A DNA stretch of 56,404 bases from an uncultured Prochlorococcus sp. (GTDB taxonomy: Bacteria; Cyanobacteriota; Cyanobacteriia; PCC-6307; Cyanobiaceae), in contig CABZLA010000004.1 in NCBI GenBank assembly GCA_902526435.1, forward strand, positions 1-56,404, written 5' to 3'. Positions within the stretch are counted from its first letter, which is position 1. Every line of letters starts with the position of its first letter. The translations under genes were made by a program, and so were the position numbers. Shown in pieces: positions 1-9,254 of the stretch. The notes beneath the pieces were generated by a model that did no database searches, was not told the DNA's origin, and was given only the letters and a program-made list of their open reading frames with translations.

Positions 1-606
1 TTTGACCAATCGTTTATTGAAATTTTAGAAAAAGAAGAGTTCATAATTGATTTTAGAAATAGACTACATTGCGATGTATATAGTGATAAAAATCATACAG
101 AAAGAAAACTAATAAAAAGTTACGACGCTTTAAATGATTTTTATTTTAAATCTGTTGAAGAAGATATTTCCCCTACTAATCAAATTCAAATCGAAATAGA
201 TGATGAAATAGTAAACGAATATAAAGGTGATGGTTTAATTATTTCTTCATCAACAGGTTCCACAGCTTACTCTATGGCAGCAGGTGGTCCAATAGTACAC
301 CCCTCAATAAATGCATTTGTTATAAATCCAATATGTCCAATGAGTTTAGCCAGCCGCCCAATAATTATTCCTGATACAAGTAAAGTAATTATAAGAGCCG
401 TTCAAAATAATAAAAGAAAAATAAAACTATGGAAAGATGGATCAAAGTGTATGACTATAAAAGAAAGTGATTATTGCGAAATTAATAAATTAGTAAAACC
501 CTGCAAGATGATTAAATTTGATAAAAGCGTTTCCTACTACATTACATTAATTAAAAAGCTTGATTGGAAAGGTGATTTATCATTAAAAAATAATCAAAGT
601 AATTAG
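1..606 (+). CDS. nadK: NAD kinase, C-terminal part (5' end outside window)
   Basis: Phosphorylates NAD to NADP in the cytosol. The frame is open from base 1 and ends at TAG 604-606, giving 201 visible residues, so the gene begins upstream of the window. The family motif is clear at visible residues 76-95 ([16 protein letters not shown] followed by AAGGPIVHP), which builds the nucleotide-binding beta-rich domain. The N-terminal GGDGT motif, expected about 100 residues earlier, lies outside. The stop is immediately followed by the ATG of the CYTH gene at 607, suggesting co-transcription. An ATG at 274 lies inside the conserved motif and is not the true start. Confidence 0.93.
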   Translation, partial: FDQSFIEILEKEEFIIDFRNRLHCDVYSDKNHTERKLIKSYDALNDFYFKSVEEDISPTNQIQIEIDDEIVNEYKGDGLIISSSTGSTAYSMAAGGPIVHPSINAFVINPICPMSLASRPIIIPDTSKVIIRAVQNNKRKIKLWKDGSKCMTIKESDYCEINKLVKPCKMIKFDKSVSYYITLIKKLDWKGDLSLKNNQSN

Positions 607-1083
607 ATGGCATTAGAAATAGAAAGAAGATTTCTTATAAAAAACGATTACTGGAAAGAATTTATAACCAATAAAACTTCGATAGAGCAGGGCTACCTTT
701 CCTACAATTTAGAAGATTGGATCATAAGAATCAGACTTAGCGGTAAAACTTTTAAAATAGCACTTAAAAAACATATAAAGAATTTTACTAATTATGAATA
801 TGAATTCCCAATTCCAAATAGTGAAGGTGAAAAAATCATGTCAACTTTGACAAATAAAATTAAAAAAGAAAGATTCTATTTAGAAGTTGATAACAAAAAT
901 TGGATTGTAGATTGTTTCAAAGACAAAAACTTTCCATTACAAATTGCTGAAATTGAACTTAATTCAGAAAAAGAAGAATTTATTCTCCCGCCTTTTGTAT
1001 CAAGAGAAATTACAGGTCTCAAAATTTTTACTAATCTTAGTCTCACAAAACGTCCCTTTTCAAAATGGGAAAACAAAGATTAA
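607..1083 (+). CDS. CYTH-domain (triphosphate tunnel metalloenzyme) protein
   Basis: A 158-residue protein of the CYTH/triphosphate tunnel fold. Family members hydrolyse inorganic tripolyphosphate or act on other triphosphates with divalent metal; the substrate here cannot be told from sequence. The N-terminus carries the signature strand LEIERRF at residues 3-9. The usual ExExK has Arg in place of the final Lys. Later strands with alternating charges (RIRLSGKTFKIALKK; EIELNSEKEEF) fit the tunnel barrel. Its ATG follows the nadK stop with no gap. Length is normal for bacterial short CYTH proteins. Confidence 0.8.
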   Translation: MALEIERRFLIKNDYWKEFITNKTSIEQGYLSYNLEDWIIRIRLSGKTFKIALKKHIKNFTNYEYEFPIPNSEGEKIMSTLTNKIKKERFYLEVDNKNWIVDCFKDKNFPLQIAEIELNSEKEEFILPPFVSREITGLKIFTNLSLTKRPFSKWENKD

Positions 1084-1167
1084 AAAAATTCAAATAAAAT
1101 AGTCAAAAAATCCACTTTATCTTTATATTTTCTTTATATTTGAAGTATCTTTTTATTATTTATCGAT

Positions 1168-1353
1168 ATGTATGGTCTTTATGACAAAGATGGAGTATTA
1201 AGATTTATCAACTCTGATAAAGAAGCTTGTCTTGATTATGCAAAACTTTTTGAATTGAATTCAGCACATTGTTGTTTAATGAATTTAATAGCCAATATGG
1301 ATAGCGAAAATAATATTAATCTTGATCTGAATCAGGCAGAGAACAACAATTGA
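1168..1353 (+). CDS. Small conserved picocyanobacterial protein, function unknown
   Basis: A 61-residue ORF starting at ATG 1168 (MYGLYDKDGVLRF). I have the impression of a small conserved marine picocyanobacterial protein but know no function. It has no signal peptide or membrane segment, two adjacent Cys (HCCL) and an Asn-rich C-terminus. Its last 38 bases overlap, tail to tail, the 3' end of the LuxR-type regulator on the other strand; either the overlap is real or the Asn-rich tail is poorly constrained. Confidence 0.55.
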   Translation: MYGLYDKDGVLRFINSDKEACLDYAKLFELNSAHCCLMNLIANMDSENNINLDLNQAENNN

Positions 1354-1594
1354 ATCCATCTCTACAGATTTTTCCGTGATCCATTGCCCAGTTCAATAGT
1401 GCAACTCTATTTTTGGAGCCTGTTTTGGTAAACATATTACTCACATGATTATCAACAGTTCTTTTACTAATAGTAAGCTTTACGGCAATTTCTTGATTTG
1501 TGAGCCCATCTGCCACTAAATCTATGATTTCCATCTCTCTAGATGAGAGACCCATCATATCAATGTCGTTTACACCTTCTTCAACCATTTGCAT
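1316..1594 (-). CDS. pedR: Small LuxR-type regulator, PedR-like
   Basis: A 92-residue protein that is almost only a LuxR/NarL-type helix-turn-helix domain (residues 16-70: LSSREMEIIDLVADGLTNQE, then KRTVDNHVSNMFTKTG). There is no receiver domain. The C-terminal segment GKICRDGFNCC has Cys at 77, 83 and 84. Known background: the small cyanobacterial LuxR protein PedR (Ssl0564 of Synechocystis) responds to photosynthetic electron transport through thioredoxin acting on a C-terminal Cys. Length and Cys tail match that protein; equivalence is inferred. The gene diverges from metF, with 77 bases between them. Confidence 0.75.
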   Translation of the reverse strand: MQMVEEGVNDIDMMGLSSREMEIIDLVADGLTNQEIAVKLTISKRTVDNHVSNMFTKTGSKNRVALLNWAMDHGKICRDGFNCCSLPDSDQD

Positions 1595-1671
1595 TTAAAC
1601 AGTTCCTTTTATATATTAATTGAGTTTAGCAGTAACAGTAAACTTCTTAACCAAGTAGGAAAAAAAAGCAA

Positions 1672-2562
1672 TTGAAATCAAAACTTCAGAAAACTTTAGA
1701 AAAAAATTCAAAAGTAATTACAGCAGAATTAATGCCGCCAAGAGGAGGGGACCCCATAAGATCTCTTAAAATAGCACAACTTCTGAAAAATAAGGTTCAT
1801 GCTGTTAACATTACAGATGGAAGTAGAGCAATAATGAGGATGTGCAGCTTAGCAATGTCTAAACTATTACTGGACGATGGGATAGAACCAATAATGCAAA
1901 TCTCTTGTAGAGATCGTAATAAAATTGCTTTACAATCAGATATTCTTGGAGCAAATGCCTTAGGTATTAAAAATATTTTATGCATTACAGGAGATTCTGT
2001 AAAAGCTGGTGATCAGCAAGAAACAAAAGCCGTTCATGAATTTGAGGCAGTGCGATTATTAAAACAAATTCAATCATTCAATCAAGGAATTGATCCTACT
2101 TTTGAAAAACTTCCAGACAAAAGAACTGAAATTTTTTCAGGTGCTGCAGTAGATCCAAGTTGTCGAAATCAAAGAAGTTTAAAAAGTAGAACAATTAAAA
2201 AAAAAGAGGCTGGAGCAAATTTCTTACAAACTCAAATAGTTATGGATAGAAAATGTTTAGCAGATTTTTGCAACGAAATCAGCAATCCACTTGAGATACC
2301 AGTTATTGCAGGAGTATTTCTTTTGAAATCATATAAAAATGCTCTCTTCATAAATAAATATGTACCTGGAGCGAATATTCCTGAACATATTTTAAATCGT
2401 CTCAAAGAAGCAAAAAATCCACTTCAAGAAGGGATATTAATTGCTGCAGAACAAGCTAAAGATTTTATTAATATTGCAGAGGGAATTCACCTTATGGCAG
2501 TCAAATCAGAACATTTAATTCCAGAGATACTTGAAAAAGCTGGACTCAATCTGGAATGTTAA
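1672..2562 (+). CDS. metF: Methylenetetrahydrofolate reductase
   Basis: Reduces 5,10-methylene-THF to 5-methyl-THF, the methyl donor for methionine synthesis, using bound FAD. The 296-residue protein begins at TTG 1672 after a TAGGAAAA stretch. Family features are present: AELMPPRGGD near residue 19 (the catalytic Glu strand), VNITDGSRA near residue 46, and NILCITGDSVKAGD for FAD contact near residue 101. The length is that of the stand-alone bacterial enzyme. The 3' end overlaps the convergent nucleotidyltransferase by 17 bases. Confidence 0.93.
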   Translation: MKSKLQKTLEKNSKVITAELMPPRGGDPIRSLKIAQLLKNKVHAVNITDGSRAIMRMCSLAMSKLLLDDGIEPIMQISCRDRNKIALQSDILGANALGIKNILCITGDSVKAGDQQETKAVHEFEAVRLLKQIQSFNQGIDPTFEKLPDKRTEIFSGAAVDPSCRNQRSLKSRTIKKKEAGANFLQTQIVMDRKCLADFCNEISNPLEIPVIAGVFLLKSYKNALFINKYVPGANIPEHILNRLKEAKNPLQEGILIAAEQAKDFINIAEGIHLMAVKSEHLIPEILEKAGLNLEC

Positions 2563-3724
2563 TCAAATCAGTTCCCAGTAATTCTGCCATAGCTTTTTGT
2601 TGAGGAGATGGTTCAGTTAAATCTAATCTTCTTGAGTCTGTTATTAACCAATCCAAAGAAGCATCTTTCAAGTCAAAATGGTCTCCATTTTTTCCAACAC
2701 AGTATCTACCAAATACTAATTTATCGACAAGTTGCACTCCTTTCCCAATTTTTGAATAATCAAAGATTATAGAGTTATCTATAGTTGCACCCTCACAAAT
2801 GCAACAACTTGGTCCAATCATAGAGGGTCCAATAATAGTTGCACCATCTTCTATTCTTGTCATCCCTCCAATATAAACTGGTCCTTTTATATTAACTTTA
2901 TCCCAATTTGCAGCAACATTAAGACCCGTAAAGACTCCAGGCTTAATTTCTTTTCCAGGAATTTCCACTTGCCTTACTTTACCTAATAAAACATTTCTAA
3001 TCGCACTCCAATAATCAGGAACTTTTCCAATATCTACCCACTCAAAATCCATCGGCAAAGCAAAAAATGGCAAATCCATTTCAACAAGTTTAGGAAATAG
3101 ATCAGCTCCTATATCAAATTTATCTCCTGATGGAATATAGTTAAAAATCTCGGGCTCAAAAAGATAAATACCAGTATTAATTGAATCACTCAAAGCGTCA
3201 TCTATATCCGGTTTTTCTTGAAAAGCTTTAATTCGCCCATTTTCATCAGATACTACAACTCCATAACTCGATACCTGATCTCTAGTTACCTTTTTTGTTA
3301 TTAGGCTTGCTATCGCACCTTTTTTCTTATGATTCTTAACGGCTTCAGTCAAATCTAAATCAACTAAGGCGTCGCCGCACAATACAACAAAAGTTTCATC
3401 AAAAAAGTTTTGAAAATCTTGAATTTTTTTTAATCCTCCGGCCGAACCTAAAGCATCACCAATCATTTCTCCATCTTCAATTCTTCCTTCAAAGCTGTAG
3501 GCTATCTCAACACCAAATCTTTGTCCGTCCCTAAAATAGTTTTCAATTTCCTCTGCAAGATGAGAAACATTTACCATTATTTCTTTAAAACCATGTTCTT
3601 TTAAAAGTTCCAATAAGAATTCCATCACGGGTTTTTGCAAAATAGGAATCATTGGTTTAGGAATAATATGCGTTATTGGCTGAATGCGAGTTCCTTTGCC
3701 TGCTGCAAGTATCATTGCCTTCAT
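2546..3724 (-). CDS. Sugar-phosphate nucleotidyltransferase with left-handed beta-helix (mannose-1-P guanylyltransferase-like)
   Basis: A 392-residue nucleotidyltransferase likely making an NDP-sugar such as GDP-mannose for cell-surface polysaccharide. Residues 1-25 hold the nucleotide-binding motif MILAAGKGTRIQPIT followed by PKPMIPI; the metal-binding GDALVDLDL lies around 115-123, and FQEKP and NTGIYLF follow. After residue ~240 come hexapeptide-like repeats (VNIKGPVYIGG, ATIIGPSMIGP, SIIFDYSKIGKG). The base and sugar specificity cannot be read with confidence; glucose-1-phosphate is an alternative substrate. Confidence 0.82.
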   Translation of the reverse strand: MKAMILAAGKGTRIQPITHIIPKPMIPILQKPVMEFLLELLKEHGFKEIMVNVSHLAEEIENYFRDGQRFGVEIAYSFEGRIEDGEMIGDALGSAGGLKKIQDFQNFFDETFVVLCGDALVDLDLTEAVKNHKKKGAIASLITKKVTRDQVSSYGVVVSDENGRIKAFQEKPDIDDALSDSINTGIYLFEPEIFNYIPSGDKFDIGADLFPKLVEMDLPFFALPMDFEWVDIGKVPDYWSAIRNVLLGKVRQVEIPGKEIKPGVFTGLNVAANWDKVNIKGPVYIGGMTRIEDGATIIGPSMIGPSCCICEGATIDNSIIFDYSKIGKGVQLVDKLVFGRYCVGKNGDHFDLKDASLDWLITDSRRLDLTEPSPQQKAMAELLGTDLINIPD

Positions 3725-3775
3725 CAGTTCTATATTCCTCTTTTCTAAAGATTATACTTTATTACTCTTTTACTA

Positions 3776-4648
3776 CTAAGCAGCAGTCGAAGAAGTTTCT
3801 GAAACCTCAAGATTTTCAATAGGTAATTGAGCTAATTCTCCATCTGGAATAATCCTTTTAATTTGTATTGGCCCATAGAGAGAATATTGTTGTTTTAATT
3901 CAATTTTATTTTCTGATGATAAAAATAACAAAGCCCAAAATACACCCAGTCTGTCTTTATCTAAATCACTTTTTACTACTGTCTGCCATTTATTAACTAA
4001 ATATTCAAAATCGGTCCATTGTAATGCCTTTTCCCATCCATCAAGAAAATTGCCAAGTGCTTTAGTTGTTTCAGGTAGCTTTTCACGATGTGCTAAAGAT
4101 TGAACTTTAGAGATCAAAACCTTATCAGAATATTTTTTATTTCTTTTCCTTTTCGTAAGCAAAAGATCCTGTATTTCAATTATTTCTGCAATAGACTCCA
4201 ACTGACTAACAAGTTCTCCTAATGTAGACGTACGTTTAATAACAGGTTGAGCTACAGATCTTCTTCTAAGATATTTTTCAGGATATTTTGGTATGTCAAA
4301 TCCTTGATTAATCCATTCTTGATTATCCATCCCAATTTCTTCTTCATAACCTAATGATTTTTCTTTAAATAGATCAGATTCTAAAACTTGAGCTTTTAAA
4401 TTAACTAATACGGAGGCGGCAAAAAATGCTTCACTTGTCTCAGATAAGTCTTTTTGATATGAAATTTGATTATTGGATGAATACTGTAAATTTTGATTAA
4501 ACTCCTCTAAAAAACTATCGATAACACTTATAACATCAATATCCCATGGATCAAGATCACCCCTTCCAGCTGCATCTTGAAGGAATTTTATGAGTAATCT
4601 AGGTCCTAACTGTGACCTATCAATAGAATGAGAATTAGTTACTTTAAT
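3776..4648 (-). CDS. scpA: Segregation and condensation protein A, apparent ATT start
   Basis: ScpA is the kleisin that bridges SMC dimers with ScpB in chromosome condensation. From the ATG at 4330 only 184 residues would be made, but the frame stays open upstream to a TGA at 4664-4666, and that part encodes the conserved kleisin N-terminus (RLLIKFLQDAAGRGDLDP, then WDIDVISVIDSFLEEF). There is no ATG, GTG or TTG between the stop and this conserved block. The best start is ATT at 4648, giving 290 residues beginning M-KVTNSHSIDRSQ. The gene may be read from a rare AUU start, or the true start may be hidden by a frameshift or sequence error. Confidence 0.78.
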   Translation of the reverse strand: MKVTNSHSIDRSQLGPRLLIKFLQDAAGRGDLDPWDIDVISVIDSFLEEFNQNLQYSSNNQISYQKDLSETSEAFFAASVLVNLKAQVLESDLFKEKSLGYEEEIGMDNQEWINQGFDIPKYPEKYLRRRSVAQPVIKRTSTLGELVSQLESIAEIIEIQDLLLTKRKRNKKYSDKVLISKVQSLAHREKLPETTKALGNFLDGWEKALQWTDFEYLVNKWQTVVKSDLDKDRLGVFWALLFLSSENKIELKQQYSLYGPIQIKRIIPDGELAQLPIENLEVSETSSTAA

Positions 4649-4719
4649 TAGATATAATCTTTTTCAAGATATCTTTATATCAATTGTTATGCCAAAAAAT
4701 AATAAACATGTTAAGAAAA

Positions 4720-6360
4720 TTATATAGTTGGTGCTTTTAATATTTGATTTGATTTATTCCCAGCAAAAATATTTGTCTTTGGTGTGCTTTTAACAGCATT
4801 TAAATCTCTATCAACCAAGTTATTTATTGTAGCCAAATAACTCTCTGTTACTAATCTTGGATATAAACCTATCCCGATTATTGGCAAGAGTAAACAGGCT
4901 ATTATGTATATCTCTCTAGGCTCTGCATCAATTAAATTCTTATCTTCAGTTAACTTTGGATTTTCCTTACCAAAGAAAATCTCACGTAACATTGAGAGTA
5001 AATAAATTGGAGTAAGTATCACCCCTATTGCAGCTAAAGATGCCATTATTACTCTAAAAGGCAAAGTATAAACTTCATCCGTAACAAATCCAGTAAATAC
5101 CATTAACTCAGAAACAAATCCACTCATACCTGGTAAGGCAAGAGAAGCAAGAGAGCAAGCAGTCCATAATGCAAACATAATGCGCATTTTTTGTCCTACT
5201 CCGCCCATTTCATCGAGTTTTAGAGTCTTTGTTCTGTCATAAGTTGCTCCTACAAGAAAAAATAAACTTGCCCCAATTAGTCCATGACTAACCATTTGCA
5301 ACATCGCTCCACTTGTCCCAAGACTACTAAAACTTCCTATTCCAATTAAGACAAAACCCATATGACTTATTGAACTATAAGCAATTTTCCTTTTAAGATT
5401 TCTTTGTGCAAATGATGTTAATGCAGCGTAAATTATATTAACTACTCCAAGAACTATTAATAGTGGAGAGAATTGAGCATGTGCAATAGGTAATAATTGT
5501 GCATTAAATCTTAAAAGAGCATATCCTCCCATCTTCAATAAAATACCTGCCAATAACATATGTACAGGTGCTGTAGCCTCCCCATGAGCATCAGGTAGCC
5601 AGGTATGCAAAGGGACAATTGGGAGTTTCACACCAAAAGCAATTAATAAAGCTATGTAGCAAAGGATTTGAAAGTTTTGGCCAAAATTTTGATTAGCCAA
5701 ATGAGAAAACTCAAAGTTTGGAACTTCAGTCCCATAAAAACCCATTGCCAATGCAGCCAAAAGGATAAAGATAGAACTACCAGCTGTGTAGATGATGAAT
5801 TTTGTAGCTGCATATTGTCTATTTTTTCCTCCCCAGATAGCTAAAAGTAAATATACTGGTAAAAGTTCTAGCTCCCAACTTAAAAAGAATAAGAGCATAT
5901 CTTGAACGGCAAAAACAGCAATTTGTCCTCCATCCATGATAAGTATTAAAAAGAAAAATAATTTAGGTTTAAACTTTACTGGCCATGCAGCTAAGACAGC
6001 TAAGGCTGTTATAAAACTAGTTAATAATATAAGAGGCATTGAAATTCCATCAGCTCCGACTGACCAAGTAAGACCTAGCTTTGGAAGCCAATTTATACTT
6101 TCTTTAAGTTGAACGTCTTCATTATTGATATCAAAACCGTTTATGTAAGATCCTACAGTTACTAGAAAAGTAATTAAAGCAACACTTAAAGCGAACCATC
6201 TTACTTGTTTACCCTCTCCGTTATCAGGGAAAAAAGGTATCAAAAATGCGCTCCCAATAGGGAAAAGAATAGATACTGATAGCCAGGGAAAATCAGATAA
6301 ACCTCCACCCAATGTTCCTATTGTATGTAGTGCAAATTGTGTAAAAAAATAGCTGCTCAA
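4720..6360 (-). CDS. ndhD: NADH dehydrogenase-like complex subunit 4
   Basis: A proton-pumping membrane subunit of NDH-1, which takes electrons from ferredoxin to plastoquinone in cyclic and respiratory flow. 546 residues with about fourteen hydrophobic helices. Conserved blocks include [32 protein letters not shown] and the antiporter-like [11 protein letters not shown] region. The start is TTG 6360; the next in-frame codon set upstream reaches a stop without another start. NdhD lies downstream of ndhF (84 bases apart, same strand), the usual NDH-1 module pairing. The gene most resembles the NdhD1 type that pairs with NdhF1. Confidence 0.95.
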   Translation of the reverse strand: MSSYFFTQFALHTIGTLGGGLSDFPWLSVSILFPIGSAFLIPFFPDNGEGKQVRWFALSVALITFLVTVGSYINGFDINNEDVQLKESINWLPKLGLTWSVGADGISMPLILLTSFITALAVLAAWPVKFKPKLFFFLILIMDGGQIAVFAVQDMLLFFLSWELELLPVYLLLAIWGGKNRQYAATKFIIYTAGSSIFILLAALAMGFYGTEVPNFEFSHLANQNFGQNFQILCYIALLIAFGVKLPIVPLHTWLPDAHGEATAPVHMLLAGILLKMGGYALLRFNAQLLPIAHAQFSPLLIVLGVVNIIYAALTSFAQRNLKRKIAYSSISHMGFVLIGIGSFSSLGTSGAMLQMVSHGLIGASLFFLVGATYDRTKTLKLDEMGGVGQKMRIMFALWTACSLASLALPGMSGFVSELMVFTGFVTDEVYTLPFRVIMASLAAIGVILTPIYLLSMLREIFFGKENPKLTEDKNLIDAEPREIYIIACLLLPIIGIGLYPRLVTESYLATINNLVDRDLNAVKSTPKTNIFAGNKSNQILKAPTI

Positions 6361-6444
6361 ATGAATAAGAAATTGATCTTAAACAAATTCTAGAAATTAT
6401 CTAGATTTTTTCATCCCATGGACAGTGAAGACACACATTTGTTA

Positions 6445-8457
6445 TTAAGTTACTTGGGGTGATTGGAAACCAAATATTGCTACCAACAAAATGACCCCTC
6501 CAAAAACTATAAGAGCATAGAATTGAGCTCTACCGGTTTCGAAATACTTTAAACCCTCTCCACTTCCCAATGTTAGAAGTCCAGTAAGATTTACCACTCC
6601 ATCAACAACTTTGGAATCTACTTCTAAAACTTCTTTTGCAAGTTTTCTACTACCTTTCACAAAAAGTTTTTCATTAATATCATCTAAATACCATTTATTT
6701 GATAAAAACTTATTAACAGATGGAAATCTTTGTGCGAATAATATTGATAAGTTAATTTTCTTAGCAAAATAAGCTTGATAAGCAATAGTTATACCTATTG
6801 AGGCAATAAAAACGGAGGCAATAGCTAGAGGTAAAAATTCTTGTAAATCAAATGACTCGAAAGCAATCAATGCTTCTTCTGGATCTAATAAGTTTGCAAA
6901 TTTACTATCCCAAGGAAATCCTATAAACCCGATTATTACTGAAGGGACTGCTAGAAAAACCAGTGGAAATGTCATAGACCAAGGTGACTCATGGAGTGAG
7001 CCATGTTCTTCTTCATGTTCTTCTTCTATATTAATTTTCGAGGCTAATAAAAGTTCTTTTTGTAATTCCTTATTTTCCCCTCTGAAATCCCCTTCAAACG
7101 TTAAAAAATAAAGTCTAAACATATAAAATGCAGTCATTCCAGCTGTTAAGAATCCTACGAACCAAAAAGCTGGAAATGAGATAAAAGCATTTCCTAATAT
7201 TTCATCTTTACTCCAAAATCCAGCTAGAGGAGGAATACCACTTATAGCTACGCAACCTATTAAAAAAGTTATAGAAGTAAAGGGCATTTTCTTTCTTAAA
7301 CCTCCCATCAACCTCATATCTTGTGCAAGTACAGGTTGATGACCAACCACTTCTTCCATCGCATGAATTACTGAGCCCGATCCTAAAAACAACATTGCTT
7401 TGAAGCAAGCATGTGTTATTAAATGAAAAATTCCTGCTACTGGAGCACCACAACCCATCGCAAGCATCATATAGCCGAGTTGAGATACAGTACTATATGC
7501 CAAACCTTTTTTAAGATCCATTTGGGTTAATGCAATAGACGCACCTAAGAAACAAGTAATAGTACCAACTAAAGCAATAATGAATTGAATTGAAGGGAAT
7601 AATGAGTAGAGAGGTTGAAGCCTCGCTACTAAGAATATTCCAGCAGCAACCATCGTCGCTGCATGAATAAGAGCTGAAATAGGAGTAGGTCCTTCCATGG
7701 CGTCTGGTAGCCATACATGAAGAGGAAATTGAGCGGATTTTGCCATAGGGCCTAAAAAGACTAAGAAACAAAGTAATAATGCAGCCCATACTGGTAATGA
7801 ATTCTCTGAAACTGACTGGGATATTCCTAAGGCAATTTCATTAAAGTCAAAGCTTTTTGTAGCCCAAAATAGACCCAAAATTCCCAGTAATAAACCAAAG
7901 TCTCCAACTCTATTTACAACAAAAGCTTTTTGAGCAGCATTTGCTGCACCATCTCTGTCGTACCAGAAACCAACTAATAAGTAAGAACACATTCCAACTA
8001 ATTCCCAAAAAACATATATTTCCAACAAGTTTGGACTAATAATTAATCCCAACATCGAACTACTGAAGAGTGCTAAGTATGTAAAAAATCTTACGTAACC
8101 TTTATCATGAGCCATGTAACCATGAGAGTAAATCATGACTAATAAGGTAATGGTGGTTACCAATGTAAGCATGACGCTTCCCAATGGGTCGAGAACAAAT
8201 CCCATTGGTATTGTAAAATCTCCTGCACTTGCCCATACAAATAATTTTTCTACTGATTGATAGCCATTTATTTGTTCAATTAATGTTTTAAAACTAATTA
8301 CAGCAGAAACACCAACTAATGACAAAAGACTGATAGAAACAATTTCTCTAGAACTATTGATTTTTTTATTCGCACATATTAAACCAAAGCCAGAAAACAC
8401 CGCTCCAATAAGTGGAAAGACAGGAATCAACCAGGCAATTTCTGAAGCTTGAGGCAT
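6445..8457 (-). CDS. ndhF: NADH dehydrogenase-like complex subunit 5
   Basis: The largest proton-pumping subunit of NDH-1, 670 residues from ATG 8457. Conserved parts include YVFWELVGMCSYLLVGFWY, FPLHVWLPDAMEGPTPISAL and ATMVAAGIFLVARL. The C-terminal part has an extended amphipathic segment and a last transmembrane helix, typical of NdhF. An acidic hydrophilic loop (EEEHEEEHGS, near residue 480) is conspicuous. It is transcribed with ndhD downstream. The gene upstream on the same strand (NnrU-type) ends 33 bases before its ATG, so all three may share a transcript. Confidence 0.96.
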   Translation of the reverse strand: MPQASEIAWLIPVFPLIGAVFSGFGLICANKKINSSREIVSISLLSLVGVSAVISFKTLIEQINGYQSVEKLFVWASAGDFTIPMGFVLDPLGSVMLTLVTTITLLVMIYSHGYMAHDKGYVRFFTYLALFSSSMLGLIISPNLLEIYVFWELVGMCSYLLVGFWYDRDGAANAAQKAFVVNRVGDFGLLLGILGLFWATKSFDFNEIALGISQSVSENSLPVWAALLLCFLVFLGPMAKSAQFPLHVWLPDAMEGPTPISALIHAATMVAAGIFLVARLQPLYSLFPSIQFIIALVGTITCFLGASIALTQMDLKKGLAYSTVSQLGYMMLAMGCGAPVAGIFHLITHACFKAMLFLGSGSVIHAMEEVVGHQPVLAQDMRLMGGLRKKMPFTSITFLIGCVAISGIPPLAGFWSKDEILGNAFISFPAFWFVGFLTAGMTAFYMFRLYFLTFEGDFRGENKELQKELLLASKINIEEEHEEEHGSLHESPWSMTFPLVFLAVPSVIIGFIGFPWDSKFANLLDPEEALIAFESFDLQEFLPLAIASVFIASIGITIAYQAYFAKKINLSILFAQRFPSVNKFLSNKWYLDDINEKLFVKGSRKLAKEVLEVDSKVVDGVVNLTGLLTLGSGEGLKYFETGRAQFYALIVFGGVILLVAIFGFQSPQVT

Positions 8458-8490
8458 TTTTTATATTATTTATACATTAATACTAAACTG

Positions 8491-9219
8491 CTAATTGAAA
8501 ATTTTAGAGATAAAGGATGAATTAAATGTTGTAACAGCAATATTTATATATTTATGCGACCACCAGATTATTGCAATAGCTATTAATATCCCAAGTTGTG
8601 ATAATTTAAAAAATTCTTTTAGTTTAATTTGCTGTCTTCCGTCAAATATTGCGACAAATGGTATTACTGAGGTACTTTCTTTGTACTTATAAAATTCTTC
8701 ACCAAATTTAATTTCTAATCTTTTATCACCATGCCATATTGCGAAAAGGTGATGAAAAATTAGCCCTAGCGAAGTTATAAACGTAAACGATGTCCCAATC
8801 CATAATGTATGAGCTAAACACCAAATAATTTGGCCAAATGCTTGCGGATGTCTTGTTATTCGCATTATTCCAGTACCATATATCCTGACTTGTGGTTTTA
8901 AAACTGAAGGAATTTCTAATAAATTATATGTTGCTGGATATAGAAATAAGAAACTGATAGCAGTTAAAATCCAAACCAAAATAAATACATAGTTATTACC
9001 CTGTAAATTCCATAATCTAATGCCATCATATCTATGAGCTAAAAAATAACTAATTAAAATCACTGCAGAAGGCAAACTTAAAGAGACAAAAAGCAGTCTC
9101 CATAATCTTGCTCCCATAACAGCCTCCGCTCTGCTTCTTAAAGCAGCACCTCCACTATGTATTACTGCAAAAATTAATATTAATACCAAAATCAACAAAG
9201 AAGTTTTGTGAGTCTCCAT
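8491..9219 (-). CDS. NnrU-family membrane protein, candidate 15-cis-zeta-carotene isomerase
   Basis: A 242-residue polytopic membrane protein of the NnrU family, with about six or seven hydrophobic segments. Conserved motifs are MRITRHPQAFGQIIWCLAH (residues ~117-135) and FHHLFAIWHGDKRLE. Plant Z-ISO, a haem b enzyme that isomerises the 15-cis bond of zeta-carotene between phytoene desaturase and zeta-carotene desaturase, belongs to the same family and uses conserved His. Phytoene desaturase and phytoene synthase lie 2-4 kb away and zeta-carotene desaturase is also in this window, so Z-ISO is the favoured role. This is inference; NnrU proper was linked to denitrification. Confidence 0.7.
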   Translation of the reverse strand: METHKTSLLILVLILIFAVIHSGGAALRSRAEAVMGARLWRLLFVSLSLPSAVILISYFLAHRYDGIRLWNLQGNNYVFILVWILTAISFLFLYPATYNLLEIPSVLKPQVRIYGTGIMRITRHPQAFGQIIWCLAHTLWIGTSFTFITSLGLIFHHLFAIWHGDKRLEIKFGEEFYKYKESTSVIPFVAIFDGRQQIKLKEFFKLSQLGILIAIAIIWWSHKYINIAVTTFNSSFISKIFN

Positions 9220-9254
9220 ATAATTTCAAAATACAAGTTATTTATTATTAACAA

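Noticed and set aside
876-1076. 66-residue open frame on the minus strand inside the CYTH gene
   Set aside because: It is fully within a well-recognised plus-strand coding region, has no family resemblance, and follows from low stop density on the reverse strand.
7208-7789. Two minus-strand open frames (81 and 92 residues) in a different frame inside ndhF
   Set aside because: They are out-of-frame readings of the ndhF membrane region (Ser-, Cys- and Tyr-rich, no motif); ndhF is certain.
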